Numbered from the stretch's first letter, positions 33,175 to 48,515 are shown. The stretch is 64,000 nt of DNA from Sideroxydans sp. (GCA_016124455.1 WGNQ01000004.1:124001-188000), one strand, 5' to 3'. Numbers and translations: made by a program. The notes: generated by a model from the sequence alone, not told the origin.

Positions 33175-33203
33175 TTTACATGGGCTATAGTTATTGCTAG
33201 GAT
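33175..33203 (+). promoter_or_regulatory. promoter of the pilMNOPQ operon
   Basis: TTTACA (33175-33180), 17 bp, then TAGGAT (33198-33203) preceded by TGC, giving an extended -10. It leaves a leader of about 30 nt to pilM. It is back to back with the PBP1A -10 box in the 141-bp divergent gap. Confidence 0.6.
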
Positions 33204-33239
33204 TTAAACCACTTTATACAGAAGAGCGCTAACCAGCCT

Positions 33240-34340
33240 ATGCTTAAAGGAAATTTTGATATTCCGCTGGACTTTCTGCAGACCAAGACGCCACCCATGA
33301 TAGGGGTGGATATCAGCTCGTCCTCAGTCAAGATGGTGGAATTAAATAAATTGCCGAAAGGTGGCGGTTACGTGGTTGAGCGTTATGCCATAGAGGCCTT
33401 GCCGAAAGATGCGGTAAGTGATGGCAATATCAATAATCTGGATGCGGTTTCGGACAGTTTGCGGCATGCGTGGAAACGTATGGGGACGCGCATCAAAAAT
33501 GTCAGTATGGCGCTTCCGGCGGCAGGTGTAATCACCAAGAAGATTCTTTTGCCCAGCGGGTTGCGCGAAGAGGACTTGGAGTACCAAGTTGAAACCGAGG
33601 CAAACCAGTACATCCCTTTTGCCATGGATGAGGTCAACCTTGATTTTGCAGTGCTCGGCCCGGCGCCCGGAAATGCTGAAGAGGTTGAGGTTTTGCTGGC
33701 GGCTTCACGCAAGGACAATGTCGAGGATCGTGTTGCTGCAGCACAGTCGGCCGGGTTGAAGGCTGTTGTAATAGATGTCGAGCCTTATGCGGCAGAGGCG
33801 GCATTTGAGCAAATCAGGCAGGAATTGCCAGATGGGGCCGTCGACCAGTGCGTAGCGCTGGTGGATATCGGTTCAAATGTAATGAATGTAAACGTATTAC
33901 GTAATGGCCAGTCAGTCTACATGCGCGACCAGCAAACAGGTGGTGACCAGCTAACCCAGCAAATCCAGGCAGCATTCGGCTTGTCTGTTGAAGAAGCGGA
34001 AGCGGGCAAGCGCAATGGCGGGCTCCCGGATAATTATGAGAGTGATGTATTGGCGCCGTTCCGTGAAAATGTGGCAGCTGAAGTGGCGCGGGCATTGCAG
34101 TTCTTTTTTACTTCGACCCAGTTCAATGAAGTGAATTACATTGTGCTGTCAGGTGGTAGTGCGGTGCTGGCCGGCCTGGATGATGCGGTTGCCACACGCA
34201 CGCAAGTCAATACGCTGGTGGCTAACCCATTTGCGCAAATGTCCCTGTCGAGCCGGATCAAGCCGCGCCAGCTGCAGACGGATGCGCCAGCATTGATGGT
34301 TGCCTGCGGGCTGGCGATGCGGAGGTTTGATCCATCATGA
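33240..34340 (+). CDS. pilM: type IV pilus assembly protein PilM
   Basis: The 366-aa actin/FtsA-fold cytoplasmic protein of the pilus alignment complex has IGVDISSSSVKMVEL (phosphate-1 motif), a central VALVDIGSNVMNVNV (phosphate-2) and the C-terminal YIVLSGGSAVLAGLDDAV (adenosine motif). It binds the cytoplasmic N-terminus of PilN and links the pilus motor to the periplasmic PilNO-PilP-PilQ stack. It is first of five genes joined by short overlaps. The ATG has only a distant GAAGAG upstream. Confidence 0.96.
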   Translation: MLKGNFDIPLDFLQTKTPPMIGVDISSSSVKMVELNKLPKGGGYVVERYAIEALPKDAVSDGNINNLDAVSDSLRHAWKRMGTRIKNVSMALPAAGVITKKILLPSGLREEDLEYQVETEANQYIPFAMDEVNLDFAVLGPAPGNAEEVEVLLAASRKDNVEDRVAAAQSAGLKAVVIDVEPYAAEAAFEQIRQELPDGAVDQCVALVDIGSNVMNVNVLRNGQSVYMRDQQTGGDQLTQQIQAAFGLSVEEAEAGKRNGGLPDNYESDVLAPFRENVAAEVARALQFFFTSTQFNEVNYIVLSGGSAVLAGLDDAVATRTQVNTLVANPFAQMSLSSRIKPRQLQTDAPALMVACGLAMRRFDPS

Positions 34341-34918
34341 TGCGCATCAATTTACTGCCACATCGTGCCGAGAAGCGACGCGCGCGCCAGATACAGTTTG
34401 TTTCCCTATGTGTGATATCAATAGTGCTGGCCGCGCTCGTGGTCGGCGTGGTGCATGCCGCCATCAGTGCGCGGATTGACTACCAGCAACGCCGCAACCA
34501 GTACTTGAAAACAGAGACCGCGAAGCTGGACAGGCAAATTGCGGAAATCAAGAAATTGCGAGAGCAAACACGCGCCTTGCTAGCACGCAAGGAAGTGGTA
34601 GAAAACCTGCAAAGTACCCGTTCAGACGTGGTACACCTATTGGATCAGATGCTGCGTATTTTGCCGGATGGCGTGTATTTAAACTCGCTTAAGCAGAATG
34701 GCAATCGCATCAATCTGGTGGGATATGCACAATCCAACGCGCGGATTTCCACGCTGATGCGCGCAATTGAGGATTCGCCATGGCTGGATTCGCCGACGCT
34801 GGTGGAAATTCATGCAACCAGCGCAAATGGCGTGCGTGTAAGCCAGTTTACCCTGAATTTTAACTTGACCAAGCAGTCTTCCGCTGCACCGGCTGCGCCG
34901 GCCGGGAAGAAAGGTTAG
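34337..34918 (+). CDS. pilN: type IV pilus assembly protein PilN
   Basis: This 193-aa bitopic inner-membrane protein begins with the conserved cytoplasmic MRINLLPHR motif that PilM grips, followed by a membrane segment (about 25-47), a coiled coil (about 50-90) and a ferredoxin-like periplasmic domain. A C-terminal Ala/Pro tail ends the protein. The start at 34337 or 34340 overlaps pilM by ATGA. Confidence 0.95.
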   Translation: MMRINLLPHRAEKRRARQIQFVSLCVISIVLAALVVGVVHAAISARIDYQQRRNQYLKTETAKLDRQIAEIKKLREQTRALLARKEVVENLQSTRSDVVHLLDQMLRILPDGVYLNSLKQNGNRINLVGYAQSNARISTLMRAIEDSPWLDSPTLVEIHATSANGVRVSQFTLNFNLTKQSSAAPAAPAGKKG

Positions 34919-34927
34919 GTGCGCACC

Positions 34928-35548
34928 ATGAAGCTGATTGAAGAGCTAAAAAACATTAATCCGAAGAATCCGGGCAGCTGGCCATGGCTGGTGAAAATCA
35001 GCGCGTTTGTGGTGATCTTCATAGCTGTTGTTGCGGCGGGTGCCGTATTCGACTGGCAAGAGCAATGGGGCGATTACAGCAAAGCCAAGGAGGAAGAAGG
35101 GCAGCTGAAGGAAACCTTCCTTGCCAAGAAGAGAGAGGCGATTAATCTGGATTTGATCAAGAAGCAGCTGATCGAAACGCAGCAGTCATTTGGTGCTTTG
35201 CTGAAACAGTTGCCGAACAAATCTGAAATGGATGCGCTATTAACAGACATCAACCAGGCGGGTCTGGGGCGAGGTTTGCAGTTTGAACTGTTTCGCCCGG
35301 GTGCCGAAGTGGTAACTGGCGTACTTACCGAGCAACCTATTACCATAAAAGTTACGGGGAACTATGATGACATCGGCAAATTTGCCAGCGATATTTCCCA
35401 GCTGCCGCGGATTGTTACGCTGAATAACATCAGTATCGTGCCTGCGGGTAATCAACTGTCGATGGATGCCATAGCCAAGACTTATCGCTATCTGGATGAG
35501 GCAGAACTGGCCGCGCAACAAAAGGCCTCGCGGGGGAGGAGAAGATGA
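34928..35548 (+). CDS. pilO: type IV pilus assembly protein PilO
   Basis: The 206-aa partner of PilN has a short cytoplasmic start with the family motif NPKNPGSWPW (residues about 12-21), a membrane helix (about 25-45), a coiled coil rich in Lys/Glu (about 50-95) and a ferredoxin-like domain. I chose ATG 34928, which matches PilO N-termini (MKLIEELKNI). The GTG at 34919 directly after the pilN stop is an alternative with AAAGG upstream. It overlaps pilP by ATGA. Confidence 0.93.
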   Translation: MKLIEELKNINPKNPGSWPWLVKISAFVVIFIAVVAAGAVFDWQEQWGDYSKAKEEEGQLKETFLAKKREAINLDLIKKQLIETQQSFGALLKQLPNKSEMDALLTDINQAGLGRGLQFELFRPGAEVVTGVLTEQPITIKVTGNYDDIGKFASDISQLPRIVTLNNISIVPAGNQLSMDAIAKTYRYLDEAELAAQQKASRGRRR

Positions 35549-36057
35549 AGCAAGCCTACCTAGTGATGCTTACAGTCTTGTTGCTGGCGGGTTGTGGTGG
35601 TGATGAATTCCAGGATCTGCAGGATTTCGTCAAGAATTCAGGGGCTGGCCTGCGTGGAAAAATCGCACCGCCTCCTGAAGTTAAGCCGTATGAGCCATTT
35701 GATTATGATAATTCAACCGGTCTGGCCGATCCGTTCAAGCCACGCAAGCCGGAAACGCGTGGAGGCGGTCGCGCTGGCCTGAATCAGCCGGATTTCGATC
35801 GGCATAAGGAAGAACTGGAAGAGTTCCCGCTTGAGAGCCTGAAGATGGTCGGTTTCTTGTTCCAGGACAATGTTGGTTATGCAATTATCCGTTCGCCAGA
35901 TGGGAAGTTGCATCGAGTCAAGCAGGGTAACTACATGGGGCAGAATTTCGGCAAAATCACCGAAATTACTGATGGCGAAGTAACACTTAAAGAAATGGTA
36001 CAGGATAGTGCCGGCGATTGGTCAGAGCGCATAAGCAGCCTGCAATTGATAGAGTGA
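35545..36057 (+). CDS. pilP: type IV pilus assembly lipoprotein PilP
   Basis: The 170-aa lipoprotein has a signal sequence ending in lipobox LLAGC (Cys17), a flexible proline-rich region, GLADPFKPRK, and the C-terminal HR-type beta domain (LESLKMVGFL, then RVKQGNYMGQNFGKI). It bridges the inner-membrane PilNO complex and the PilQ secretin. The gap to pilQ is 13 bp. Confidence 0.95.
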   Translation: MKQAYLVMLTVLLLAGCGGDEFQDLQDFVKNSGAGLRGKIAPPPEVKPYEPFDYDNSTGLADPFKPRKPETRGGGRAGLNQPDFDRHKEELEEFPLESLKMVGFLFQDNVGYAIIRSPDGKLHRVKQGNYMGQNFGKITEITDGEVTLKEMVQDSAGDWSERISSLQLIE

Positions 36058-36070
36058 TCAGGAGTAAAAC

Positions 36071-38131
36071 ATGAATCAATTTGACAAGATAACCGGCCGT
36101 ATTGCTCGACTCGCCGTTGTAGTTTGTGCAGTATTTTCTTTGGCGGCGCATGCACAGAGCAATTCTGATGCACAGAACAGTATCCAGGCACTGAGCGTCA
36201 GTAGTGCGCCTAATGGCCAGATGATTATCAAGGTGAGCCTGAAGAGCGCACCGGCGACATTGCCTCACGATTTTACAATCAATACGCCGCCGCGTATTGC
36301 GTTCGATTTTCCCAATACGGCAAACGGCCTGGGCAAATCAACACAGGAGTTCGGCGAGGGTGACTTGCGCAGTGCCAATATTGTGCAGGCGGGCAATCGT
36401 ACCCGGCTGGTCGTCAATTTGAACCAGATGATGGCTTACGAAACCAAAGTTGATGGTAATAATCTTCTGATTACGTTGCAGCCCAAGGCTGCTGAAGCTG
36501 GTCCTGGAGTGGGTTCGCGCTTTGCTGAAGCCAAACCCGGCGAAGGCCATAGTTTGCGTGATGTGGATTTTCATCGTGGCAAGAGTGGTGAAGGGCGCAT
36601 TCAGGTTGACCTGTCCGACTCCAATGTCGGGATAGATATCAAGCGGCAAGGCAAAAGCCTGGTAGTGGATTTCATGAAAACCAGTCTGCCGCAGAATTTG
36701 CAGCGCAAGCTGGATGTGGTGGATTTCGGCACGCCGGTGGACTCTGTAGACACCTTTACCCAGGGTGACAATGTCCGCATGGTTATTCAGCCCAGAGGGG
36801 AATGGGAGCATGCTGCTTACCAGACCGACAACAAATTTATTGTCGAGATCAAGCCGATAGTAGAAGGCCAGAACAAGCAGGCGAAGGATGGCGGAACCGG
36901 CTACACCGGGGACAAGCTGACCCTTAACTTCCAGAACATTTCGGTGCGTGAGGCACTGAACGTGATCGCCGACTTTACCAACCTGAATATCGTGATCAGT
37001 GACACGGTAAGTGGTAATTTGACGTTGCGCCTGAAGGACGTGCCGTGGGATCAGGCACTGGATATCATTCTGCAAAGCCGTGGCCTGGATATGCGCAAGA
37101 ATGGCAACGTGATTCAGGTCGCACCACGCGAAGAACTTGCCGCCAAGGAAAAGCTGGCGTTGTCGGCAAATCAGGAAATATCCGATCTGGAGGCGACGCG
37201 TACAGAAAGCTTCCAGCTAAGCTACCAGAAGGGCAGCGATATTATCGCGCTGCTGACCAATGACAAGCAGCGCATCCTGTCCAAGCGCGGCAGCGCGGTA
37301 GTGGATCAGCGCACCAACACGCTGTTCGTGCAGGACACTCCTTCGCGCCTGGAAGAGGTGCGTAAACTGATTCAGCAAATCGACGTGCCGGTGCGTCAGG
37401 TGATGATCGAAGCGCGTTTCGTTTCGGCGGGAGACTCCTTCACGCGTACTTTGGGCGGACGTCTGAGTTATGCTTCAACCAATGCGTCGGGATTTGCGGT
37501 GGGCAGTAATACACCAACTGCAACACGGGGAATCATCTCGGGCGGTAGCGTGAATTTGCCTGGAGCCACTAGCGGGACAGGCGGATTGACGCTTTCGCTG
37601 TTCAACCCCGCAGCGACTAAAACATTGACATTGGAACTGACGGCTTCCGAACTGGATGGTCGAACCAAGAATATTGCCAGTCCGCGCGTAGTGACCGCAG
37701 ACAAGACCGAGGCAACCATCCAGTCGGGTACGCAAATCCCCTATCAGCAAGCCACCAGCAGCGGTGCGACCAGCATTGCCTTCAAGGACGCGACGCTCAG
37801 CCTGAAGGTGACGCCGCAGATCACGCCTGACGATCACATCAACATGAAGCTGGATGTGAACCAGGACACGGTGGGTACAGTGTATAGCGGAGTGCCCAGT
37901 ATCAATACCAAGAAAGTCAGCACTCAGGTGCTGGTTGAGAATGGCGGTACGGTAGTAATTGGCGGCGTGTATACCCAGGATATCGCCAACTCTACGCAGA
38001 AAGTGCCATTGCTGGGCGACGTACCGGTTGTGGGCTGGTTGTTCAAGAACAATACCAAGAGCGATAACAAGCAGGAGTTGCTGGTTTTCATTACCCCCAA
38101 GATTCTCAAAGACAGCCTGAATCTGAATTAA
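36071..38131 (+). CDS. pilQ: type IV pilus secretin PilQ
   Basis: The 686-aa outer-membrane secretin has a signal peptide ending about AAHA/QSN (residue 31), two AMIN domains (about 40-140 and 160-265) that bind peptidoglycan, an STN domain (about 285-350; VREALNVIADFTNLNIV), a secretin N1 domain (about 385-455) and the secretin core (about 460-680) ending in the VPLLGDVPVVGWLFK lip and LLVFITPKIL. It forms the pore for the pilus. AGGAG lies 6 nt before the ATG. It is last in its operon and followed by a terminator. Confidence 0.97.
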   Translation: MNQFDKITGRIARLAVVVCAVFSLAAHAQSNSDAQNSIQALSVSSAPNGQMIIKVSLKSAPATLPHDFTINTPPRIAFDFPNTANGLGKSTQEFGEGDLRSANIVQAGNRTRLVVNLNQMMAYETKVDGNNLLITLQPKAAEAGPGVGSRFAEAKPGEGHSLRDVDFHRGKSGEGRIQVDLSDSNVGIDIKRQGKSLVVDFMKTSLPQNLQRKLDVVDFGTPVDSVDTFTQGDNVRMVIQPRGEWEHAAYQTDNKFIVEIKPIVEGQNKQAKDGGTGYTGDKLTLNFQNISVREALNVIADFTNLNIVISDTVSGNLTLRLKDVPWDQALDIILQSRGLDMRKNGNVIQVAPREELAAKEKLALSANQEISDLEATRTESFQLSYQKGSDIIALLTNDKQRILSKRGSAVVDQRTNTLFVQDTPSRLEEVRKLIQQIDVPVRQVMIEARFVSAGDSFTRTLGGRLSYASTNASGFAVGSNTPTATRGIISGGSVNLPGATSGTGGLTLSLFNPAATKTLTLELTASELDGRTKNIASPRVVTADKTEATIQSGTQIPYQQATSSGATSIAFKDATLSLKVTPQITPDDHINMKLDVNQDTVGTVYSGVPSINTKKVSTQVLVENGGTVVIGGVYTQDIANSTQKVPLLGDVPVVGWLFKNNTKSDNKQELLVFITPKILKDSLNLN

Positions 38132-38150
38132 GCACAGAGAGTGTTTGCAG

Positions 38151-38178
38151 GCCCGGCTATATTGTAGCCGGGCTTTTT
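38151..38178 (+). terminator. intrinsic terminator of the pilMNOPQ operon
   Basis: GCCCGGCTA (38151-38159) pairs with TAGCCGGGC (38165-38173), loop 5 nt, then TTTTT. It lies 20 bp after the pilQ stop and separates pil from aroK, which therefore needs its own promoter (possible TACAAT at 38218). Confidence 0.92.
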
Positions 38179-38229
38179 GTTTACAGCTTCCAGAAGCGTA
38201 CCGCAGTCCTTTTCGGCTACAATTCCGAT

Positions 38230-38805
38230 ATGTGTGATTCCAATACAGCCCATCCCAAGCGTCCTTCCGGTAATGTTTTCCTGGTCGGCATGATGGGCGC
38301 CGGGAAAACCACGGTGGGCAAGCTGCTTGCGCAGCAGATGGGCAGGGTATTCATCGACAGTGATGAGGAAATCCAGCGGCGCACCGGGGTGACCATACCG
38401 CATATTTTCGATGTCGAAGGCGAAGCTGGTTTTCGCCAGCGCGAGGCGGCAGCCATTCAGGATCTGGTGCAAGGGGACAATATTGTGCTGGCAACTGGTG
38501 GTGGCGCGGTGCTGAGCGAGAGCAATCGTGAAGCGCTGAGGTGCAACGGTACAGTGGTCTATCTGAAGAGTTCGATACATGACCTCTGGCAGCGTACTCG
38601 CCATGATCGCAACCGGCCGTTGTTACAAACTGCCGACCAGCGCGCCAAATTGCGGGAATTGTTCGAGCAGCGCGATCCACTCTATATGCAGGTGGCTGAC
38701 CTGGTGGTGCATACCGGCAAACAGAGCGCACACTGTCTGGTGCTGAAGCTGCAACAGGAACTGGAAACGAGAATGCCAACAGAAACCAAGTTATGCAAAC
38801 CCTGA
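38230..38805 (+). CDS. aroK: shikimate kinase
   Basis: The 191-aa NMP-kinase-fold enzyme phosphorylates shikimate. It has Walker [10 protein letters not shown] (residues about 20-28), the shikimate-binding Asp/Arg in [22 protein letters not shown], and the lid RDRNRP-like HDRNRPLL. Start ATG 38230 gives a 14-residue lead before the first strand. The gene overlaps aroB by 13 bp, so the next shikimate-pathway step in this window is translationally coupled. Confidence 0.95.
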   Translation: MCDSNTAHPKRPSGNVFLVGMMGAGKTTVGKLLAQQMGRVFIDSDEEIQRRTGVTIPHIFDVEGEAGFRQREAAAIQDLVQGDNIVLATGGGAVLSESNREALRCNGTVVYLKSSIHDLWQRTRHDRNRPLLQTADQRAKLRELFEQRDPLYMQVADLVVHTGKQSAHCLVLKLQQELETRMPTETKLCKP

Positions 38806-39872
38806 CCGTCGGGCTGGACGAACGCAGCTACCCTATACATATCGCTCGCGGGCTGTTGAGCCGCGCTGAATTGCTGTTGCCATACCTGCCGCAAAAGCGG
38901 GCCGCGATTGTGACCAATACTACCGTGGCCCCGCTGTATCTGGAACAGCTGCAAACCGAGTTGCAGGATAACGGGGTAAGCATTGTGCCGATCATCCTGC
39001 CCGACGGAGAGGAATACAAGAACGCGGCAACACTCAACCTGATCTATGACGCTTTGCTTGCCCACCGTTGCGAGCGTACCACGCCGCTGATTGCGCTGGG
39101 CGGCGGTGTTATCGGTGATATGACGGGGTTCGCTGCTGCTACCTATTTGCGCGGTGTGCCCTTTATCCAGGTTCCCACTACGCTGTTGTCGCAAGTGGAC
39201 TCATCGGTCGGCGGCAAGACCGGCATCAATCATCCGCTGGGAAAAAACATGGTGGGCGCGTTCTACCAGCCACAGGTGGTGCTGGCGGATGTCGCAACGC
39301 TGGATACGTTGCCGGATCGCGAATTGCGTGCAGGCATCGCCGAAGTGATCAAGTACGGCCTGATCCGCGACCTGCCGTTTTTTGGCTGGCTGGAACAGAA
39401 CATGGGCAAGTTGCTGGCGCGTGATGCGGATGCGCTGCAATATGCCATTGCACGCAGCTGTCAGAACAAGGCTGAGGTGGTGGCAGCCGATGAACGCGAA
39501 AGCGGCGAGCGCGCATTACTCAATCTGGGCCACACATTCGGTCACGCCATCGAGAATGGCATGGGATACGGAGTGTGGTTACACGGCGAGGCGGTGGCGA
39601 CCGGTGCCATCATGGCAACCGACCTGTCGCAGCGGCTGGGCTGGCTTGGTGCATCCGATGTTGCGCGTATTCGCAGCCTGTTCGAGCAAGCCGGGCTGAG
39701 CACGGCGGCACCGGCGCTGGGCGCCGACAGGTATCTGCAGCTGATGGGGCTGGACAAAAAAGTAGTCGGCGGCAAGATGCGCTTCGTGTTGCTCAAAGCC
39801 ATCGGCCGGGCGGTGGTGTCGGAAGCGCCGGCGGATTTATTGCATCAGACTCTGGATGCCGCCCATGGCTGA
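38793..39872 (+). CDS. aroB: 3-dehydroquinate synthase
   Basis: The 359-aa NAD- and metal-dependent enzyme converts DAHP to 3-dehydroquinate. Visible features are [27 protein letters not shown] (NAD site), [20 protein letters not shown], and metal ligands in [22 protein letters not shown] and HGEAVATG. It is the second gene of aroK-aroB-dgt, the order found next to pilQ in many proteobacteria. Confidence 0.97.
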   Translation: MQTLTVGLDERSYPIHIARGLLSRAELLLPYLPQKRAAIVTNTTVAPLYLEQLQTELQDNGVSIVPIILPDGEEYKNAATLNLIYDALLAHRCERTTPLIALGGGVIGDMTGFAAATYLRGVPFIQVPTTLLSQVDSSVGGKTGINHPLGKNMVGAFYQPQVVLADVATLDTLPDRELRAGIAEVIKYGLIRDLPFFGWLEQNMGKLLARDADALQYAIARSCQNKAEVVAADERESGERALLNLGHTFGHAIENGMGYGVWLHGEAVATGAIMATDLSQRLGWLGASDVARIRSLFEQAGLSTAAPALGADRYLQLMGLDKKVVGGKMRFVLLKAIGRAVVSEAPADLLHQTLDAAHG

Positions 39873-40992
39873 GCTGGCGCCCTATGCGGCGGCCGAACAT
39901 AACTCGCGCGGGCGCCGCGTAGCGGAAGAAGCTCCTTTTGCGCGCAGCGCATTCCAGCGTGACCGCGACCGCATTATCCACTCTACGGCATTCCGCCGCC
40001 TGGAATACAAGACCCAGGTATTCGTTAACCATGAAGGCGACCTGTTCCGTACGCGGTTGACGCACAGCATCGAAGTCGCACAAATCGGGCGCTCCATTGC
40101 CCGCTGCCTCCATCTCAACGAAGACCTGGTGGAGGCCATTTCGCTGGCGCATGACCTCGGCCATACCCCATTCGGCCATGCCGGGCAGGATGCACTGAAT
40201 ACTTGCATGAAGGATTACGGCGGTTTCGAGCACAACCTGCAATCCCTGCGGGTTGTGGATGTGCTGGAAGAGCGTTATGCCGCTTTTGACGGGCTCAATC
40301 TCTGTTTCGAGACGCGTGAAGGCATACTCAAGCATTGCTCGCCCGAGCGTGCGGCTACGCTGGGGGAGGTGGGCGAGCGTTTCCTCAATGACCAGCGGCC
40401 TGCGCTGGAAGCGCAGATTGCCAACCTCGCGGACGAAATCGCCTACAACAACCACGATGTGGACGACGGTTTGCGCTCCGGGCTGATTACGCTGGAGCAG
40501 CTTGCATCGGTCAGGCTGTTTGCCATGCATCTGGATGCCGTACGCCAGGCTTATCCGGAGCTGGCCGAGCGTCGCCTGGTACATGAGACGGTGCGGCGCA
40601 TGATCAATACCCTGGTTTCCGACCTGATTCGGGAGACGCAGAAGAACATCCGGCAATATGCGCCACGCGATCTGGGCGCAGTGCGCAATGCGCCGCCCAT
40701 CGTGGCGTTCACTGCCGAAATGATCGAGCAGAGCCGCGAGCTTAAGGCGTTCCTGCGTACGCATCTGTATCGCCACTACCGTGTCATGCGCATGAGCGCC
40801 AAGGCGCACCGCATCATCAGCGACCTGTTCCAGGCATTCATTGAAGACCGGCGACTGCTGCCGCCGCAGTTCCGGCTGCAAGCCGAGAGTGACGGTCCGC
40901 GTGCCGTAGCCGATTACATTGCCGGCATGACTGACCGTTACGCCATCCGCGAGCATCGCCGCATTTTTGCGGTGGAAGAGATCCAGATCTGA
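39856..40992 (+). CDS. dgt: deoxyguanosinetriphosphate triphosphohydrolase-like protein
   Basis: The 378-aa HD-domain phosphohydrolase has the N-terminal [20 protein letters not shown] motif, the metal site H in [11 protein letters not shown] and HD in [14 protein letters not shown], and the distal NNHDVDD motif. It belongs to the short Dgt-like type 2 group of about 380 aa. Such proteins hydrolyse dNTPs to nucleoside and triphosphate, though substrate specificity differs among members. It overlaps the aroB end by 17 bp; ATG 39865 is an alternative start. Confidence 0.92.
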   Translation: MPPMAELAPYAAAEHNSRGRRVAEEAPFARSAFQRDRDRIIHSTAFRRLEYKTQVFVNHEGDLFRTRLTHSIEVAQIGRSIARCLHLNEDLVEAISLAHDLGHTPFGHAGQDALNTCMKDYGGFEHNLQSLRVVDVLEERYAAFDGLNLCFETREGILKHCSPERAATLGEVGERFLNDQRPALEAQIANLADEIAYNNHDVDDGLRSGLITLEQLASVRLFAMHLDAVRQAYPELAERRLVHETVRRMINTLVSDLIRETQKNIRQYAPRDLGAVRNAPPIVAFTAEMIEQSRELKAFLRTHLYRHYRVMRMSAKAHRIISDLFQAFIEDRRLLPPQFRLQAESDGPRAVADYIAGMTDRYAIREHRRIFAVEEIQI

Positions 40993-41032
40993 GGCCAGGC
41001 GCCTTGCCGCTGTTGCTGTTCGACCCGAGACA

Positions 41033-41098
41033 AGGTAACATTCCCGCCCTTTCGCTTTAGTTTTTTAATGACGGGCAGTGTGGTTTTTATTGTTACCT
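41033..41098. repeat. inverted repeat in the gltB leader
   Basis: AGGTAACA (41033-41040) and its exact complement TGTTACCT (41091-41098) flank a 50-nt interval that contains a second, imperfect inversion (CCCG...CGGG) and an AT-rich stretch TTTAGTTTTTTAATG. It fills the 114-bp gap between dgt and gltB. It may be an operator for a dimeric regulator or a large stem in the gltB leader; I cannot tell which. Confidence 0.45.
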
Positions 41099-41127
41099 AG
41101 GCCCGAATGATTTTGATGAGGAACAAC

Positions 41128-45788
<4,661 letters not shown>

Positions 45789-45789
<1 letters not shown>

Positions 45790-47252
45790 TGGGCAAGCCC
45801 ACTGGGTTCATGGAATTCAAACGCATCAATGAAGGCTATACGCCGGTCAAGCAGCGTTTGAAGAATTACCAGGAATTTGTTGCACACCTGAGCGATACCC
45901 AGGCGTCGAAGCAGGGTGCGCGCTGCATGGATTGCGGCATTCCGTTCTGCACCAGCGGCTGTCCCGTGAATAACATCATTCCGGACTGGAACGACCTGGT
46001 GTATCACGGCAACTGGAAGCAGGCGCTGGATGTGCTGCATTCCACCAACAATTTCCCGGAAATCACCGGCCGTATCTGCCCGGCGCCCTGCGAAGCAGCC
46101 TGTACGCTGAACATCAACGACGACGCGGTGGGCATCAAGTCGATCGAGCACGCCATTATCGACAAGGGTGGCGAGAACGGCTGGGTCGTGCCGCAGCCTG
46201 CCGCGAAAAAGACGGGCAAGAAAGTGGCCGTGATTGGCTCCGGTCCTGCCGGCCTGGCTGCAGCGCAGCAACTCGCGCGTGCGGGCCACAGCGTGACGGT
46301 GTTCGAGAAGAACGACCGTATCGGCGGCCTGCTGCGCTACGGCATTCCCGACTTCAAGCTGGACAAGCGCCTGATCGACTGGCGCATGGCGCAATTGCAG
46401 GCCGAAGGCGTCAAATTCCAGACCGGCACCTTCATCGGCGATAAGGCGCCGGGTCAGGGTGTGGCCAACGATGCGAAAAAAACGATCAAGCCGAAAGAAC
46501 TGCTGAAGAAATTCGATGCCGCAATTCTGGCCGGTGGCTCGGAACAGCCGCGCGACCTGCAGGTGCCCGGGCGTGAATTGAAAGGCGTGCATTTCGCACT
46601 GGAATTCCTGATCCCGCAGAACAAGGACGTGGCGGGTGATGGCCGGAACCCGATCAATGCCAAGGGCAAGCATGTGGTGGTGATCGGCGGCGGCGATACC
46701 GGCTCCGACTGCGTGGGCACGTCCAACCGTCACGGTGCAGCCTCGATCACCCAGATTGAAGTGATGCCGCGTCCGCCGGAAATGGAAAACAGGCCGCTGA
46801 CCTGGCCGAACTGGCCGCTCCGCCTGCGCACTTCCAGTTCGCACGATGAAGGCTGTACGCGCGACTGGGCGATCGCCACCAAGGAGTTTTCCGGCAAGAA
46901 CGGCAAGCTCACCGGACTCAAGGCCGTACGCGTCGAATTCAAGGATGGCAAGCTGGTGGAGATCCCCGGCAGCGAGTTCGAAATCAAGGCCGATCTGGTG
47001 TTCCTGGCCATGGGTTTCACCAACCCGTTGCAGCAGGTACTGGACGCATTCGGCGTGGACAAGGACGCACGCGGTAACGCCAGGGCAGGCACAGAGGGTA
47101 CTGGCTGCTACCAGACCAGCGTGAAGAAAGTGTTTGCGGCGGGCGATATGCGCCGCGGGCAGTCGTTGGTGGTATGGGCGATCCGTGAAGGCCGCCAGGC
47201 GGCGCGTGCGGTCGATGAATATCTGATGGGCAGCTCCGTGCTGCCGCGTTAA
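45789..47252 (+). CDS. gltD: glutamate synthase small subunit
   Basis: The 487-aa NADPH-oxidising subunit has an N-terminal 4Fe-4S region ([17 protein letters not shown], then [11 protein letters not shown]), FAD-binding [20 protein letters not shown] (about residue 143), and NADP-binding [20 protein letters not shown] (about 297). Electrons pass from NADPH to the FMN of GltB. Its ATG overlaps the gltB stop. hemE follows after 12 bp. Confidence 0.97.
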
Positions 47253-47264
47253 GCAGAAAGAACC

Positions 47265-48329
47265 ATGAACTTCAAACTCAAAAACGATACCTTCCTGCGT
47301 GCGTTGCTGCGCGAACCGACCGACTATACCCCAGTGTGGATGATGCGCCAGGCCGGGCGCTACCTGCCCGAATACTGCGCCACGCGCAAACGTGCGGGCA
47401 GCTTCCTCGACCTGTGCAAATCGCCGGATATGGCGACCGAAGTCACACTGCAGCCGCTGGATCGTTTCCCGCTGGATGCGGCAATCCTGTTCTCGGATAT
47501 CCTCACCGTGCCGGATGCGATGGGCCTGGGTCTGTATTTCGCCGAGGGCGAAGGCCCGAAATTCGAGCGCCCGCTGCGCGACGAAGCCGCGATCAAGGCA
47601 CTGCGTGTGCCTGACATCGGCAGCGAGCTGAAGTACGTTACCGATGCCGTGTCGCAGATACGCAAGGCGCTGGATGGCCGCGTGCCGCTGATCGGCTTTT
47701 CCGGCAGCCCGTGGACCCTGTCGTGCTATATGGTGGAAGGCGGCAGCAGCAGCGACTATGCGCGCGTCAAGACGCTGATGTACAAAGAGCCGAAACTCAT
47801 GCACCACATCCTCGAGGTGACAGCACAGGCGGTGACTGCCTACCTCAATGCGCAGATTGAGGCCGGGGCGCAGGCAGTGATGATTTTCGATTCCTGGGGC
47901 GGCGCGTTGTCGCACGCCGCGTATCATGAATTTTCCCTGCCCTACATGCAGCGCATCGTGGCGGGCCTGATCAAGGAAAAGGATGGCATGCGCATTCCCG
48001 CCGTGGTGTTTACCAAGGGCGGCGGGCTGTGGATAGAAAGCATTGCCGATATCGGCTGCGATGCGGTGGGCCTGGACTGGACCATGGATATCGGCGTGGC
48101 GCGGCAGAAAGTGGGTCACAAGGTGGCGTTGCAGGGCAACCTCGATCCGGCAGTGCTGTTCTCCTCGCCTGAAGTGATTCGCAACGAAGTTGAGCGCATC
48201 CTGGCCAGCTATGGTTATGGCAGCGGCCATGTGTTCAATCTGGGACACGGCATTTCGCAATTTACCGACCCGGATAACGCGGCAGCGCTGGTACAGGCGG
48301 TGCGTGAACTCAGCCAGAAATACCACTGA
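47265..48329 (+). CDS. hemE: uroporphyrinogen decarboxylase
   Basis: The 354-aa TIM-barrel enzyme decarboxylates uroporphyrinogen III to coproporphyrinogen III. It shows the two family signatures [15 protein letters not shown] (arginines binding substrate) and [17 protein letters not shown], and the catalytic Asp in [12 protein letters not shown]. It probably shares the gltBD transcript (12-bp gap). It is followed by a strong terminator and a 290-bp gap before priA. Confidence 0.97.
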   Translation: MNFKLKNDTFLRALLREPTDYTPVWMMRQAGRYLPEYCATRKRAGSFLDLCKSPDMATEVTLQPLDRFPLDAAILFSDILTVPDAMGLGLYFAEGEGPKFERPLRDEAAIKALRVPDIGSELKYVTDAVSQIRKALDGRVPLIGFSGSPWTLSCYMVEGGSSSDYARVKTLMYKEPKLMHHILEVTAQAVTAYLNAQIEAGAQAVMIFDSWGGALSHAAYHEFSLPYMQRIVAGLIKEKDGMRIPAVVFTKGGGLWIESIADIGCDAVGLDWTMDIGVARQKVGHKVALQGNLDPAVLFSSPEVIRNEVERILASYGYGSGHVFNLGHGISQFTDPDNAAALVQAVRELSQKYH

Positions 48330-48350
48330 AATCACTTGACAGGCGCGGGG

Positions 48351-48359
48351 TTATGCACA
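48351..48359 (+). promoter_or_regulatory. DnaA box
   Basis: TTATGCACA fits the DnaA-box consensus TTWTNCACA at all positions. It lies 22 bp after the hemE stop and 157 bp from the other boxes of the same gap. Confidence 0.5.
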
Positions 48360-48380
48360 AGCCCTGCGTAAAATCCGGAG

Positions 48381-48406
48381 GCCGCGGGAAATTTTCCGCG
48401 GCTTTT
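48381..48406 (+). terminator. intrinsic terminator after hemE
   Basis: GCCGCGG (48381-48387) pairs with CCGCGGC (48396-48402), followed by TTTT. It closes the gltB-gltD-hemE transcript. Confidence 0.88.
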
Positions 48407-48515
48407 GTTGTTTTGGCGTAACATATTGTTTTTATTGGTATGCCGCACTGCCTGCAAAGTGAGCGAGAGTGCAAAACCGTATATATCGTTTGCAGTTAGG
48501 GTGGTTATTATGAAG

